Position numbers and translations under genes: made by a program
Assembly: GCA_026874595.1 (NCBI GenBank)
Contig: CM049311.1
Coordinates: 31,827,176 to 31,891,175, forward strand
DNA length: 64,000 bases
Direction: 5' to 3'
DNA from: Sipunculus nudus
Lineage: Eukaryota > Annelida > Sipuncula > Golfingiida > Sipunculidae
In this document: positions 12,001-27,000 of the stretch, piece by piece
Layout: each line of letters opens with the position of its first letter
Position numbering within the stretch: position 1 is the first letter of the stretch
The notes under the pieces: generated by a model
What the model was told of the DNA's origin: nothing
Databases searched by the model: none
What the model saw: the letters and a program-made list of their open reading frames with translations, nothing else

Positions 12001-15000
12001 TGTCTTGCAAGAAGCAGATTACAATTTGAATTCCATACGTATGTTGTTGATGAACTATGAGTATTTCATTTAAATCTTGCTGTGTTTGCACAATATATAC
12101 TTTTATTCTGCCCATACTAATGCCCATAATAATGCTATACTGGGTTGTTTAGCCTGCACTGAAATACAGATACCCATGTTTGTAAACATGTGGCGTCTCT
12201 AACCCTGTTTGAAGATATTAAGTACAAATATGACTTTTTTTTTACACACCTACACACTTTTTTGTAATAAATTGTACTTAAGTTTAAAGAAAATATTTTC
12301 CTTTTTTGCTCTAGGTATGCTACCCTCAATAAGAGTCACAGTCAAAGTATATTTGTTTCAAATCAGAATTTAATTTAACAGTCAGACAGTGCCATGGTCA
12401 AATGGCATCAATTATATTAACTGTTGTTGTGAGCAGAAATTCAGCTAACCCATGTGCTGACACCTGGTGAGAGTTGTCTGTATTAGTAAATGAATCTTAT
12501 ACAGAATTTTAAAAATACCATTTATCACTAAACAGAATAGACTGAAGTAAATCTAGAGAGCTTTCTCATATTAATTTAGAAATCAATTTACATATCGGAA
12601 TAAACATATGGATGTCATACCACAAGTACAAGTTCCCCATGCTGTGAATAACATTTCCTTGATTTATAGTCTTTAACAGTTATTGCTGAGTCTTTTTAGT
12701 AACCTTGGTAGACATTGTACCTCTCTATACACGTGGGATTTATAAAACTGGACACACAGTAAAGCTGACTTACGAAAAGAATCCTAGGATGCCTTCCCTA
12801 CTCCATATTTCTGATACAGCGGAAAACACGTTGCTGCAAAAGAAAACACAAAATTCAGAAATATATTGATACATTGTCTCAATGACAGTAATTGTAATAG
12901 CTTTGACATTTTTAATTTACACTTTGCTGTAGTTATTACTTTGCAAATTTTTCAAAGAACTCATTTAAGCATGAAATATTTCAAATATTCAGGTTATGTG
13001 AAAAGGTACCAGTACACAAATGAAATGAGCAGAATTTGCATGAAAATTTATTTTTGCTGTGTTATATATATCCACTGGTTCATTGAGATTAACTGAGATA
13101 AAAACCTGCTGGAAAACAGAAGGCAAAAACTGAACATTCTGCCAATTGCTGATTCATGTAAAAATTAAATAATGGCCACATAGGAAGTAAATGTCAACAG
13201 GGTGTCCTTTACATTGAAAGGAGGTTAAAGTTTCTTCTGTTTAGTACAATACATGTAATAGCAATAACATTATTCAATTTTTGTACCATAATTTCACTTA
13301 AAACATGCATGCCATACACAATGCATCAACTTATTTCCATGATGGATGGCAATTTAAATTTACTTGGCAAGGTAAATCTACATATCAAACCTATTTTTAT
13401 TCCCTCAGTACAAAACCCACCTGATTGCAAATATATTTAGCTGAAATAAATATTATGCATGCCCTAAGTTATATCTCAATCTGTAACTGTCAACATGGAA
13501 CTACTCTTTTGTGGACTAACTGATGTTGAGAAAACATAATGTTACTATGCTATGCATAACCATAGTTGCATGAATCCTTATTTTAACAGAAATGGAAGGA
13601 ATGCGATAGAGCATAGGACAAATGCCTGTTTCAAACACCTCATTTGTGATGCACTCCATGTCCATATTACATAAAGGCACAACTATATACTGATTTAGTG
13701 CACGGTTTTATCCATTTCACAATAAAACCACACCCACCAATAGGGATTCAAGTAACTATGATATAACAGCCTCATGTTTACCTGTACTGGTCCTCTCCTC
13801 CAACAAACTGAGCCATGGAACGAACCATGATCACTGGAAGAGACAGGTAGATATGTGTGTTAAAACTCATATGATGGTATAATTACACAGAGACCAAACA
13901 TAACTGTATATCCTATAAAAACAAGCAAATTTGTGGAATTTATGTCCCTCGCTCCAGCCTCTTGTTATTTTAGCTTCCTGTGATCTTCATGCTTGCTTTC
14001 TGAATATGTTTTAGTTTTCATTGTCCCCTGAAGATGTCTTCACATGTCATAATTTTTTGTGTGAATTGGGAACCAAGGGGAAATTTTTCTGTTTGTTTTG
14101 CAGCTGGTGATAATAAATTTACAGACAGACACTCCAAAACCAATCCAAACCAAGGTATGCATAAGATCAATCACTGACCCAAATTTAAATGAAATCAGAT
14201 AATATTTAGGAAAGTTATCTCACGGAAAAAAAAACCTGATGGACAGACAGACCCAAATCAATGTCCCCCGTTCTGGAGAAGAGGGGGACAAAAAGTCTGA
14301 CTAGGTAATCACAAACATGCATTCCCAAATTCTGTAAATCAGGTTATATAGTAAACACACTTCTTAAGTAAAGCTTGCATTTCCTCTGGGAAAATCCCAT
14401 ATGATCATTACAAATATAGGTTTAAAAATTTAAAATAACAGGAGAAAATGTATAAATTTATCATGAAGAAGCACTCGCCTCAGTAACACAGATGCACAAG
14501 GAAGAAACTATGCACCCAGCTGGATACATTTCTTAACATATTTATGGAACTTGTGGAAAGACACAGGTGTAGTGTTAAAATGAATAACCAGCAGACTGCT
14601 GTTAAATTGCATGCCATACACAATGCATCAACTAATTCCCATGATACATGACCATTTGAATTAATTTGCTAGACTATAGTCAGTTCCAGCACCCCTATCC
14701 ATCATTTTTTTCGTGATTTTTTCTTTTTTGCGAATCAAAGAACACCAAAACTTTTTGACCTTCGGGCAGAAAAAGGAAAAGTAAAATTAACCATTTTGGA
14801 AATAAGAGCCTACCTTATACATCATTTTCCATAAAACAATTTAAAATCATTTTACGAGTAACTAGTCTATTCTGTAGCCACATCTTGCCACTAATCTGTG
14901 AATTGGGCATATCAGGGAACAGTAATGGCATCATAAAAGATGTGACATACTAAAGAGGCACCAACATTCACAGGACCAATAATCAAGAGCTGCTGACCCC

Positions 15001-18000
15001 TGTTTACAGTGAGACTTGTATTCTTCTCGTGAAGGGGCCTCACTGTTATGTCTCATTAATTAATATCCATATTAAAGGAGGATAAACAATGGCCACTTAT
15101 TAGGGACGCCATGAACCATGGATATATATGAGACATGTCAACCAGGCTGAAAAGTAAATAACTTTTATATTGTATGTAGGTAAGGTACAAAAAATTACTC
15201 TTTTGCCTTTTTATGCCATTGGTGCAAGTTATGTTTGGCAAATTTGTCTTATATAGAGATAATCGCAAAAAATCAGGTGGACAGGAAGTGTGGAAGAAAA
15301 ATTTAAATAAGTGCAGAACAATCATGTACCGGTAAGTATGCTACCATATATTTCTATGTTCCGACTGCCTGACAATGTAAAGCTACTGGTAGACTAATTA
15401 TCAAATATAGTTTGCATATTTTATTACATTCACAAAATCCAAAGTAAATGGTGGAGTTTTATGAAGATAAACGCATGTGACCACCATTGTTTCACAACAA
15501 CTATGCCTCCATATGGTTTATACTAAAGAAAGTTAATCACTCATTAGTCTCATAGGTGACACCACATGCAGATGTAAAGTTTAGTCCGAACACCATTTTA
15601 GCTTGAACATGTGATACATTTGAAAAGAATTAAAAGTTGATACTGGTCAATCCAGAGAATCATGATAAGACAACAAAAATGTTTTCCAATTTTCATAAAT
15701 GTACACTCACCATGGAAGGGATAACTGACAACCACACCGGCACACCTATAGATCATCTCATGTGTGGTCTAGAAAAAAAGAACAGAACATATTATTTCCA
15801 GTGTTATGAATGCAAAATTAGTAACATCTTACATCCAGCAATGATAACATCAATCTCTTAAATTATTAATATTTATGTTCTTGGGCATGGATAACGAAGT
15901 CACCAGATTGTCTGCCTAAAAATTATGTGTTCAAGATTCACACTGCTCATTTAAAGGTTACTGGAAAGTTATTTTTAAAAAAAATATGCATGGAAATGAA
16001 GGAAATTCAACCAAGGATCTATGGTTTACATGTAAAAACTAATTTCCTTGAAGTGTCTAATGTAAGAGTTCCAACATGACCATTTCTGTGATGAGAATCT
16101 AAATTCCCTCCAAAGAATATGCATTCCCTCAGGGTTTTTAATTTCTCCTAATGTAGGCATTTAACATTGCCAATGTCATTGATGTTCAGGTTACCCACCA
16201 AAGAAAATGGCTTCCCTACCATATGAAACAGGATGTAACCACTGATCCAGAATTTTATCAATGAATACAATTGTGCTACTAGTTAAAATCTGTAGTTACA
16301 TTAGTGGGTTTAGTGTCTTTACCTGGTGTCATAACATCAGCTTACAATGAAAACCAAAATTGAAATTGACAGATGTTTAAATACTATCATGAAATAACTG
16401 ATTGAAATATTAGAATTATTTTATCTGACATGAAGACAGATCTGGTAGAGCTGATGTTGCTATGAAGTAGGCAGTTTCAATAAATTTTCTCTCTCGTTTT
16501 CCTCTTTTATAGTAACATTTATAATGTAACTCTTCTTTGATTAATTTTTTTTTAAATCTAATGTTTTGAGACAACCAGTTGATCACAGGAGCACTGAGAA
16601 ATTGCTAGCCATTCTGCATTAAAAACCGCAAGAGCTCTTTTGGGGGCAAAACAGATTGAATGTGCAAAGGGGACATGTGGCGACCATAGCGACCAGCTAC
16701 GGTACCACCAAGTGCCAGCCTCTACAGTTGGGAGAACTTGTGTACTCCACTTGAATCATATGAGCTTCTGGCGGGTCTTTCTAAACTAGAAGGCATTAAT
16801 CAATTATTTCTGTCCAAGTTCTAACCATTTCTAGCACATTTCCTTCTGTATCTTTCAATAAAACATGTATAAATGGATTTCCAATCATGCAGATAAGATT
16901 TTCCATTGAAAATGACAGATAATTGAAATGATTTTCTCTTGGAATAGTAAGAAAAGGCAAGAAAGTGAATACTGATTTATACTGTTGGAAGTATTTGGAA
17001 TAGGTGGGAAAGTGAACAGCGCCACTGACTTCCCACCAGAGATCGGGAATTCAACTGCACATATTTACATTCCCGGTCGGGAATTGGGTCAGGCATTTAG
17101 AATTGCAGTCATCAAAATCTAATATCATAGGAAACCGGGAATTCATACATTTCCACGCCTACCTGGATCATATAGTTGGGACCAAGAAAATTGGTCTTAA
17201 TTTTGGAGTGGTCACATTGTGGGGTTCCGCTGTATTGTTACTGAACCACTGCTCCTAATTTTCATGGGTCAACTTTTTTTTAAAAATAAAAGTACATCCT
17301 CCATATTAATTGCAGTTTTTTCCACAATCATTTGAAAGAAATCTTTATGTTTTACCTAAAGTATAATTGAAAATGTATTAAAATCTGTGTTCACTTGCAC
17401 CTCTTTCTGCAAGTTTGCAACATTTTTCATATTTTGTGTCAACAGGTAAATTTTGCACCCTCTTCTGACCTTCTTGTTCTATATTTTTGGCCAGAGAATC
17501 CACAGAACAATTATTCACTTGTTTTTTTTGTGGAATAAATGAAACTTTCAAAAACGAGAGAAACTAGAAATTACCATTCCAAGGAAAGCAAGTTTCTGCC
17601 ATTGGTTTGCATTCAGTTCTTTGGCCCATATTCCCAGGTTCTTTTGTGCTTAAGTCACTGTACATGTGAGAATATTTACTGATGACATACTGAAAACAGA
17701 TTATGTGCCAGATCCACACCAAAATCCAATCAATCCTTCATTGGCCACTCCTGGATTGCCCTGATAATTCATTAGATTCAGTTCATGACTGCATGAGTTA
17801 TGTTGTGAACTAACACCCACACAAACACACACAAATGAAGGTGGATGAACACACCCTCTGAAAGGAGGCAATGAGATCAACTGACCCTGGACTCCTGCAC
17901 TGTCAGTAAAGTCCTTAGCACCGGTGTTGTAAAGCTGGGATTGTCTATTGATACTTACTGTAACTAGCAGCTTCTTGACAGGTGATGGAGCCTCATTATC

Positions 18001-21000
18001 ACCATCAATCTCTTCATATTTGGGTTCATGGTGTTCCTTGAGGTGCTGTAACAGATATGCTCATTAATAAATTAAGTGTTGATTACACCCAAGCCATCAT
18101 CCACAAGCCATAATCATACATTATCATATCATGCCTATTCAGTCTGACTAGATGTAAACATTAAACAAGGATGAAAAATTAGCAGTTATACAGATCATTT
18201 ATGGATTTTGGAACCGGTCAATAGCAAACAAATTACATGTGCTGGCACTCAGGGAAAAAGGATGTTGTGCAACTGTTAAGTCTAACAAGTGACCCATGGG
18301 TCATGACGCTCAGCGGCCAAGCATGACCTGTGACATCATGGACTGAGATTCACAACTTCCAGTCAAATTTTGAAGAACCAATTTGCCAATTTGTTGAAAA
18401 TTTTCTATGACAACAGAAATATATATGTGTTTTAACCAGACATAGGTGATATATCACCTATGTCTGGTTAAAACACAGTGAATTGATGGTCTGAGGAAAA
18501 TGCATGATTGTTAAGCTATCAGGAACTATTCCAACAGCGTGCTTGAAACCTGTCAGTCTCAAAAGGAACTCCACAAAGGGCAAATATAAGATCAAAATAT
18601 ATAGCAAAAATCAAGGAAATACATGCAAGAACTAGAATACGGGTAGTCAACAAGTGACTACATGTATCCACCTAAATCAGAGTGGAACGGGTGAAGTGAG
18701 GCATGGATTGAGTGGCAAGGGGAAATAGAGTGAAGTGTTGCATATTAGCATAGATGTCTGCAGCCAAATTGTGTATGTAGGTTGCGCCACCTACCACAAA
18801 ATCCAGAAAGCTGTCCAAGTTGTATACATATGCAAAAGCATATAAGGCAGATAAGTCAAACCACTACATGTATATGAGTGATTTTTGCCCTTGGCAGACA
18901 AACAGATGGACACTGTGCAAAAATGGCTGCAGGTGGCACCACCAGTTTTGCGTATGATAAAGAGCTATGTGAGAACTATACACATGCAAAACTTTGGCCC
19001 AATCAGTCAAACGGTTCCCGAGATATGAGCTTGGATGTCTGCAGCGTAAACGTTAATGTAAGTGGCGCCACCTGTCATAAAATCAGAAAAGCTGTCAAGG
19101 ATGTATACGCATGCTGAATTTCAGGTGAATTAGTCAAACCACTGCAGAGATATGAGTGATTTTAACCCAAGGCAGACGAACAGATGGACACTGTGCAAAC
19201 ATGGTTGCAGGTGGCGCCACCATTTTTTGTGTATGTTATAAAGCTCTCCAAGGGCTACATTTGTGCAAAAAAATTTTCCTGATCAGTCAAACGGTTCCCG
19301 AGATATGTGGGTTTATGTGTGAAACAGACGCACAAACGGACGCAGAGTGCAGAGGAAAGGTCAGAGGTAAAAACTAAATCGGGGCATAGCAGTTCACATG
19401 TGACCTGAACATAATCCCGGGTTTTGTAAAATTCCGCCCAGCAGTTATGGAGGAGTTCTCCGGACACCTATGCGGCGGCGGCGGCGTGCAGCTGAAAACA
19501 TAGTATCCGCAAAACTCTGTTTTGGCGGATACAATTATTGAGAAAACAGGTGCTTCTGTATGAATTTTTATTCAATACAAGCCAACTGTACTGCACTTTT
19601 ATAAATGATGGTAATATTTATTCAGAAATACTGTACCAATCCTTTACAAGATTACATAAATATACATCCAACTGCATTCACTTTAACTGTTCTTGAGATA
19701 ATATGATCAAAAGGAATTAAAAGATGGTTGCCTGGTGGCCATATTGGACTTCTGACAAGTCTGCAATCAGACAACAAACATTCTCTAAATCGGACCAAAC
19801 ATTAAAGAAAAATTACTGAAACTGCACTGAAGAAAGAATTTCTAAGGTGGCTAACTGGCAGACATAATGGATTTCTGACAAGTTTGACATTTTATATCCC
19901 ACATTCTCCAATAAGAGACCAACCTTGGGGCAAATTATCCAGTAATGAATGCCCAAAATAATTCAAAAGGCATGTCCAGGCGCTCATATCAGATTTATAG
20001 ATATGCAATTGTAAAAAGTGTAAGTCCAATAATTTTTATTATCACTCTGCTTTTCAATGAGGTCAGCAGGGTAGGTAAACTGCCAAACCTGAAAGAAAAG
20101 AAATGCAGAAAGCATGACTAAGAGTCTTGAAATAAAACAAAAAGCCATCCTAAATCAAGGTACACATCCACATATTATGAGAACAAACACTTGCTTTTAT
20201 ATGTGGTGATATATATTAAAATATTCAGATATCTAGGAAACTAAGTTTATTGCTAGGATTCCATAAAATAAACTGCAAAATGTTCCCATCATCTTATAAA
20301 TCAGTAGCTAAACCTTAATACTATACTCTCATAGTCTTAATGCCTGGCTGAAGCATTCAGACAACAGTGTTTTTGTTATGAAGTAACAAGGTACTTATCA
20401 CTGAGCCTTATCACTTAATAGGCTGATACAACAGGGAGTCATATTTCACCAGTGTCACTCACAATTACAGCCACACAGGGAGATGTACCAGCTGGAGTGG
20501 GATGGTTATATATACAAGAAAAATAGAGATGGTCTATAAAATAAGTAATTGTGAACATCCCTGACCTATGACCTTGGCCTTTTGCCCACATATCAACTGG
20601 ATTTTTTTCTAAATGATGGGTAACTACTAACCACTTAAATCTGGTGTAATTACTTGGCAACCAATGGGTGAATAACTTTGACCTGCAACCTTTAACCTGC
20701 TGACCAGCTGACCCCAAAATCAATAAGTTATTTATTCAAGCAAAAAGACCAATAAATATGAAGTTTGAGTCAAACTGAGTGATGCATAGATGTGGCATAT
20801 GTGAAAGACTGAAGGTTTGGGTTGAAGAGTAACACTTGAAATATGTTCACAAGCATTTAGAACAATTAAATATTGTGACCTTGACCTTTGACTTTTTGAC
20901 CTCAACATCAATAGGCTTCTTCCCTTATTGGTAGGTAAGCCATATATGACAGATGGAAGGTACAGATTGAAAAGTTTGCCTGAAAATGACTCCACGCAAG

Positions 21001-24000
21001 AAGTGGGTGCTGTGAACTTGACCTTTGACCTCAAAATCAACAGGTCTTTTCCCCTGTTGGCAGAGAAGCGATATCAGTGCTGAAAGGTTTGGAATGAAAA
21101 GTCTAGCTTGAAATGTGTCCACAACCTTTTCAAAGAAGTGGATCCTGTGACCCTGACCTTTGACCTTGTGACCTCAAAATCTATAGGATTCTTCTCCAAC
21201 TTAGTAGGTGAGCTATATGTGAAAGATCAAAGAATTGGGATGAAAGGGTTGGCTTAAAATGCATCCACAGGCTTTTCAAAGAAGAGGCTCCTGTGACCTT
21301 GACCTTTGACCTTTTGACCTAAAAAAATTTTGGTTCTTTCCCTGTTGGTAGGTGAGCTGTATGTGAAAGATGGAAGGTTTGGGATGAAAATTTTGTCTCA
21401 AAGAGTTATTTCTGGGGGGTGCAAACACACCCCATAATTTCGAGAATATAGGTCGCAGTGACCTAATTTCAGGTTTGCAAGGAGATCTTTTTATAACCTC
21501 TAAGACTGCATAGGATTCATGGCCCTAGCCCCTACGGTTACGATTTGTGCCCTGCTAACGGACGGCCGGACGGCCGGCCGGACAGACAGACAGATGGAAG
21601 GACGACGGACAAAGACCCATCGCTATAGCCCAGCATGACTGAAAGTCAGCTGAGCTAAAAACAGTAATTTGCAGGATAGGCGATTGTTACAAAAATAAAA
21701 TCTGGTTATTGTAGCAATCTATTACCTTTATATACCCAGTTTCGTACTAAGTATGATATTCCAGCCAGGGAGATAAATTATAAATTATCTTGAATAAAAT
21801 GAATGAAATATACAAGATTTAGCTACTGCCGAGAGATCAATGTGACCCCCCCCCCCCCAAAAAAAAAAAAATTGCATATAAAATCAGGTATATATATGTC
21901 ACCTGTGACATATATTCCAGATGCCAAAAGGTCATTTTTTTTTAATCTGCCATATTTGAGATTTAGCACAAACATAAAGACTAAAGAGAACAAAAATTTA
22001 AATTTGTAATTGATAGCTTTGCACTCAGGGGCACCTAAAAAGGTCCAACTACAAAATAATTTTGACTCAGCTCTGGATATAGAAATAAACTCATTAGCTG
22101 CCCCCCCCCCCCCCTCCCCCCAACATGGGGAAGGCTTAAAATGCCAGCAAACTAGAGAAAAGTATGTGTTTACTAACAAAAACTAGATATTTCTTGGCAC
22201 CGCAGGTGCCACAGTATCCCCAGACAATTAACCCCCCCCCCCCCTCAACCCAGCCTCGAAGAATAGGATCCCATCTTGAATTCAGATGCAGAGACTGACA
22301 CATTGCAAGCCACCATGGTTTCTTTTCAAATTTGACCTGGCCGTTGAAAAGATGCATCAAACTTGTGGGTTTGGTGACTGTACCTCAAATTCTTACAAAG
22401 TTATTCCGTTTAAACATCATTTTTGCAAGAAAACAACATAAGGTGGCGCCACCTGTCTTCTGCAGAAATCAATGCTATCAAAGATCTTATGTCAATTTGA
22501 TTTTTGGACCAATCCATGCATCCCTCAGTGAGATATTAAAGATTTTGTGTGAATGTCACCAAATATGGGAATATTCAAGGTCAAGGCCACTCTGTTAGCC
22601 ACTCTCATAGGAGAGGTCATGACCCCAATTTAAACAAAAATCATCCCATAACCCATATCTATGTATATGCATAATATAAAAGAAATCTGTCCATTAGTTT
22701 TTGACTTATAATGTTCACAGTACTGTCAAGTGGCAATTTTTGGGGTATTAAAAGGCACGAAAACAAGTAAAGAATAATAGGTGGCTCCACCATTTTTTGG
22801 AACATGACAACCCTAACCATGATCTTCGATCAACTTGATTTTGGGATCAATCCATGCAAGATTTCTTGAGATATTTAAGAATTTGTGTGATTTTCCCCAA
22901 AATTGGACTTGACACTCTCCTAGAAAATGCCATGACCTCATTTTAAATATAGATGTCGTCCTCTCACCTATATCTGTACATATACCAAGTTTGGTGAAGA
23001 TCCGTGAAATATGTTTTGAGTTATCGCGCCAACAAGATTTATGTGTGGCGGCGGCAGACCGGTATGAAAACATTGTATCCCCCGACTTTGTCTGGGGATA
23101 CAATTAATTCCTAAGTTACTATATAAATATGTTCGCTATAGAATTAAGACATTATTAGCCTGGATATCAGTTGAGATGATGTACCAGTCTATATATGGTC
23201 CAAAAGTTTATACTTCTAAACAACCAATTATTTATGAATGTGGGTCAGTACAGGTCAACTGGTTCTTACTGATGATCAATCAAGATATTACGACTGATTC
23301 CCAACACTAATTGGCAGGTGCCTGAATCTTTTTAGTTTTCACTCAGTCTAGTAACATTGCAGGTCTTAAGGTAACATAACAAGGAAAGCAAAGCATAGCT
23401 ATTCATTTTCAAGGTAAATGAGGGAAATTCTTTGAAAACAGTTACCCTGGCAACTGACTCCTGGACAAGGCTTCCTATCAACCCTTCAGCCAGTCTTGGA
23501 CCAAGACCCCTGTACATGCCAAGGAAACCATCCGTCCTCTTAATGTGTCCAACTGCAAATGCATATTTGTATATATGTTACACACATTTTGTGAATACAG
23601 ATAGGATAATAAACATGAAACTGTTGGGGAAATATTTTCAATGTGTTCCATTTCAAAAGCCTGGCTATTCATAATACTTTCTCTCTTAGGTTCATAGAGT
23701 AAATTACAATAACAAATATATATATATCTTAATTTGTACAAGTAAGTACAATGCAATATGAAAGAAATGAAAATTTACATAGATGAGGAAGAATAAAAAC
23801 TTCATATGAGAGCCATCTCGAGTTTTTATGTAGACTGTACTAGTACAAACATATATATATATGTGTATGTTATACAGAATCAGAAAGAGTGCTGCAATAT
23901 TTATCAAATCCCTTACTGTATTGGAAGATGTTTGGATACTGCAGTGCTTTACGACCAAAAAATGTGGTCACCTCCATGGGTGGTAGTGGCTCATAATTTA

Positions 24001-27000
24001 GCTGCAAAGAGAAATACATCAGAGTTTCAGGTCATCCTTTTACTTTTAGTGTTATGTTATATACCATTTCATATATACAGTAAAACCTTGAAATTATAAA
24101 GGTCACTGGTCATGTTATGCAGGTAGTTGGCTAATCAAGGTAAATTTCAACTGGAGACCTATCCGTGCAGGGGAAAGATGGTCGTTAATAGGAGGTTGCT
24201 CTTCCCGGAGGTCAGCCAAGACAGGGCCCACTGTAACTGACATTTATGTATGCCAGATGTACATTTCCAGTATCATGCATGTCCCTAAGTACCTTACCGG
24301 TACCATGAACTTCCTACTCATGATAGCATGGTTCAGGTAAAAAATTTCTGGACCAAACCCCTGGTTTCTTAAGCTTAATAATTAATGAAACTATTGCAAT
24401 GATAACAGTAAATGATAACTGTCAAGTGCTGGCAATCAGTAAAAGGTCTCTAGAGCTTGGTAGTCCCATGTTGGTCCAAGCAATGATAACCAGGTCAGAC
24501 CTGACTGCAGTTTTAAGGATTTCCTTTGATTTAAATTTGTACTTAAAAGGAAGAATGGCCATCCTTAAATTGAAGTATGAAACCCAGAGGCTTCATCTTA
24601 CCAACTGATGATCACTTAATCAAAATTTTCTCGAAATTAAGTTAATGTGTATTGATCATTTTTTGCTCAGTTTTACTCCCAATAATATGGGTAACCTGTC
24701 CCCTAATGCATAAGTTTCCCTTTCATACACACAATATCTTATTTTATATAATATTTTTTTGTCTGGTACAGGATTTATGTTCTGGTGTTTTCTTGAAGCT
24801 TTATATGGTACAGACTAAGTTAAAGATATAACCTGTGTTAGGTTTAGCATAAATGCACCTTATTTTCTAGAAATTACCTTATTTCTTTGCTGCCCAGACC
24901 TGAAAGCCATTTGCTGGGGTATGTCTGCCTGTGCGGGTTTTTTATTATTATGGGAACAGGGTGGCCAAAAGCCGGCTTTTACCCACATTGTCCACGCCGG
25001 TGGCTATAGTCGGCTGAAGCTGGCTAATATTGGCCGTTACTGGTCAATACCAGTTAATGTACTGGTCATCTGACAAACCATTCATAATGTACACTTTTTC
25101 AAATGGGCTTTATTTAAAATAGTGGCTGTAATATAAGGTAACCGACACAAAGCCTAATTCTCGGACTAGTGCAGTGAACCATGTGGTTACAAGATGGACA
25201 GGTGGAAGGGAGACAGTTATGTGACCAAACTTAATTAGTCTTATTATGATCTTGAGCACAATACTGGATCCACTGTATGGCTCCCTGATAATCACTGTTT
25301 GTTTTACAATACTGACTTGCATCATTTAAGGATGTTAAGTTGTTAACCCAGAGGCTATGGGGATGGAGATTAATTAAGTGAGCAAAATCAGAGTCAGTTT
25401 TCAGTCAATTTCAGTCTTGACTTAAACTCCATGCTAGCTAATTATTGATGTATGTTTGTTCTTAACTTTTGATTATCAAAGACTTTCTTGTACAAAGCTT
25501 TGATATTGGGCCTTGGTGTGGGACATAAACTGTGACATTTAGTGACAGGCTGCCAAGTTAGTGGCCTGCTATCTGGCACAGAGAGATTCTTAGGAGACTG
25601 GCACAGTGAAGCACCTTATTTGTGACATTTATTTTTGAACTTACGTTATTTGACAAGTCAAACATTTGTACCAACTGTTAATCTTTGCAGGTAAAAGCAT
25701 GCATATTACTGCTCTAAGTTAACCTTGGTTCCCCCTACAGTATCATAATAGATATCATGTCTTAATTGGTATATTTGTCTTATTTGTGTCATAATCCTTG
25801 ACCTTGTGTCATTTTAAATCATTTACTTTAGTATTTCCTGGCACAATGTACAATGAACAAGCTATAACAATAAAACATTTTAAATATAATTTTGTTGTTG
25901 TGGTTTATTAGGTCTGGGGCATTTTTTATTCAGTTGAGGAGTATAAGAAAGTAATCGCCAATACTGGCCACTTTTGAAGTACTGACCGGGCTGGCTAAAG
26001 CCGGCTTAAGCCAGGGGTTAAAGCCAGGGATGGCTCTTACCAGCCAACCCTGCATAGGAAGTCCATAGAAATGATGTTTTGTTCTGGCTGTGAAATTTTT
26101 TACCATTGTGAATGTGACAGAATTGATCCTACCAATTTAATGGATGTTTTTTATGGTTGTGTGACAAATGCGCCATGCAGAATATTAGCTGGATATATTC
26201 TATAAAATTATCCTTTTTTGTTAATATATATAGGCTCTTATTCATGTTTTATATGTGATGTATAAATGTGTGTCAGTGTATGCATATTATTAGAATTGCA
26301 AGAACATATTTATATATTGGTATCTGGTAAGTGGATATCTGGAAAGATTACAATCAATTGAAACTTGTTAGTTCATACAGAGTACACTTGTTATTTATGT
26401 CATAGATGCCAACATCTTTAGAGCAAGAAATAAAGTTTAAAGGTATATACATTGTACATAAAATATATATAATTGACCATTATATAAAGTACACGTTTCT
26501 TCAATTCTTTACCATGAACAAATACTTATGTTATTTGTCAATACCAGGTGCTTATAAATCAATGATGTGCAGCAAAAATTTGAGTTAAATTGTGCATTAA
26601 TATATATATTTAGTGTACAAATATTTTGTGTTTGTACATGTTTATGTGAAAATGTATGTTTCAGTGCTATTACTTTTAATCAGTTTTTTTTTGTAATTTA
26701 TATTTATATATTTTTTATAGATATTTGTGATATAAAATGAAATTGTTCCATTTTTTTATATTCTGTGATAAAGTTACAATAAAATTATTCTGCAACTTCC
26801 TAATATTTGGTCTGGCCTTTTCTCTACACTTTTTATTTATTACATATTGTGTCCAAGATTTAATAATGTTATGTAATGGTTTAAAAAAACCTCTATAGAT
26901 AGTGCAGGAAATTTCTTTAGATAAGATTTAAGGCCCACTGACCACATACTACATCATAATTAGAAACCGTCGCCATCTGATGTCTCAAGTTATTACCCTT

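Noticed and set aside
20030-20090. Possible extra MTCH exon between exons 3 and 4 (minus strand, VWQFTYPADLIEKQ after a TTTCAG acceptor)
   Set aside because: Its only GT donor would leave in a phase that meets a stop in exon 4, while exons 3 and 4 already join in frame without it.
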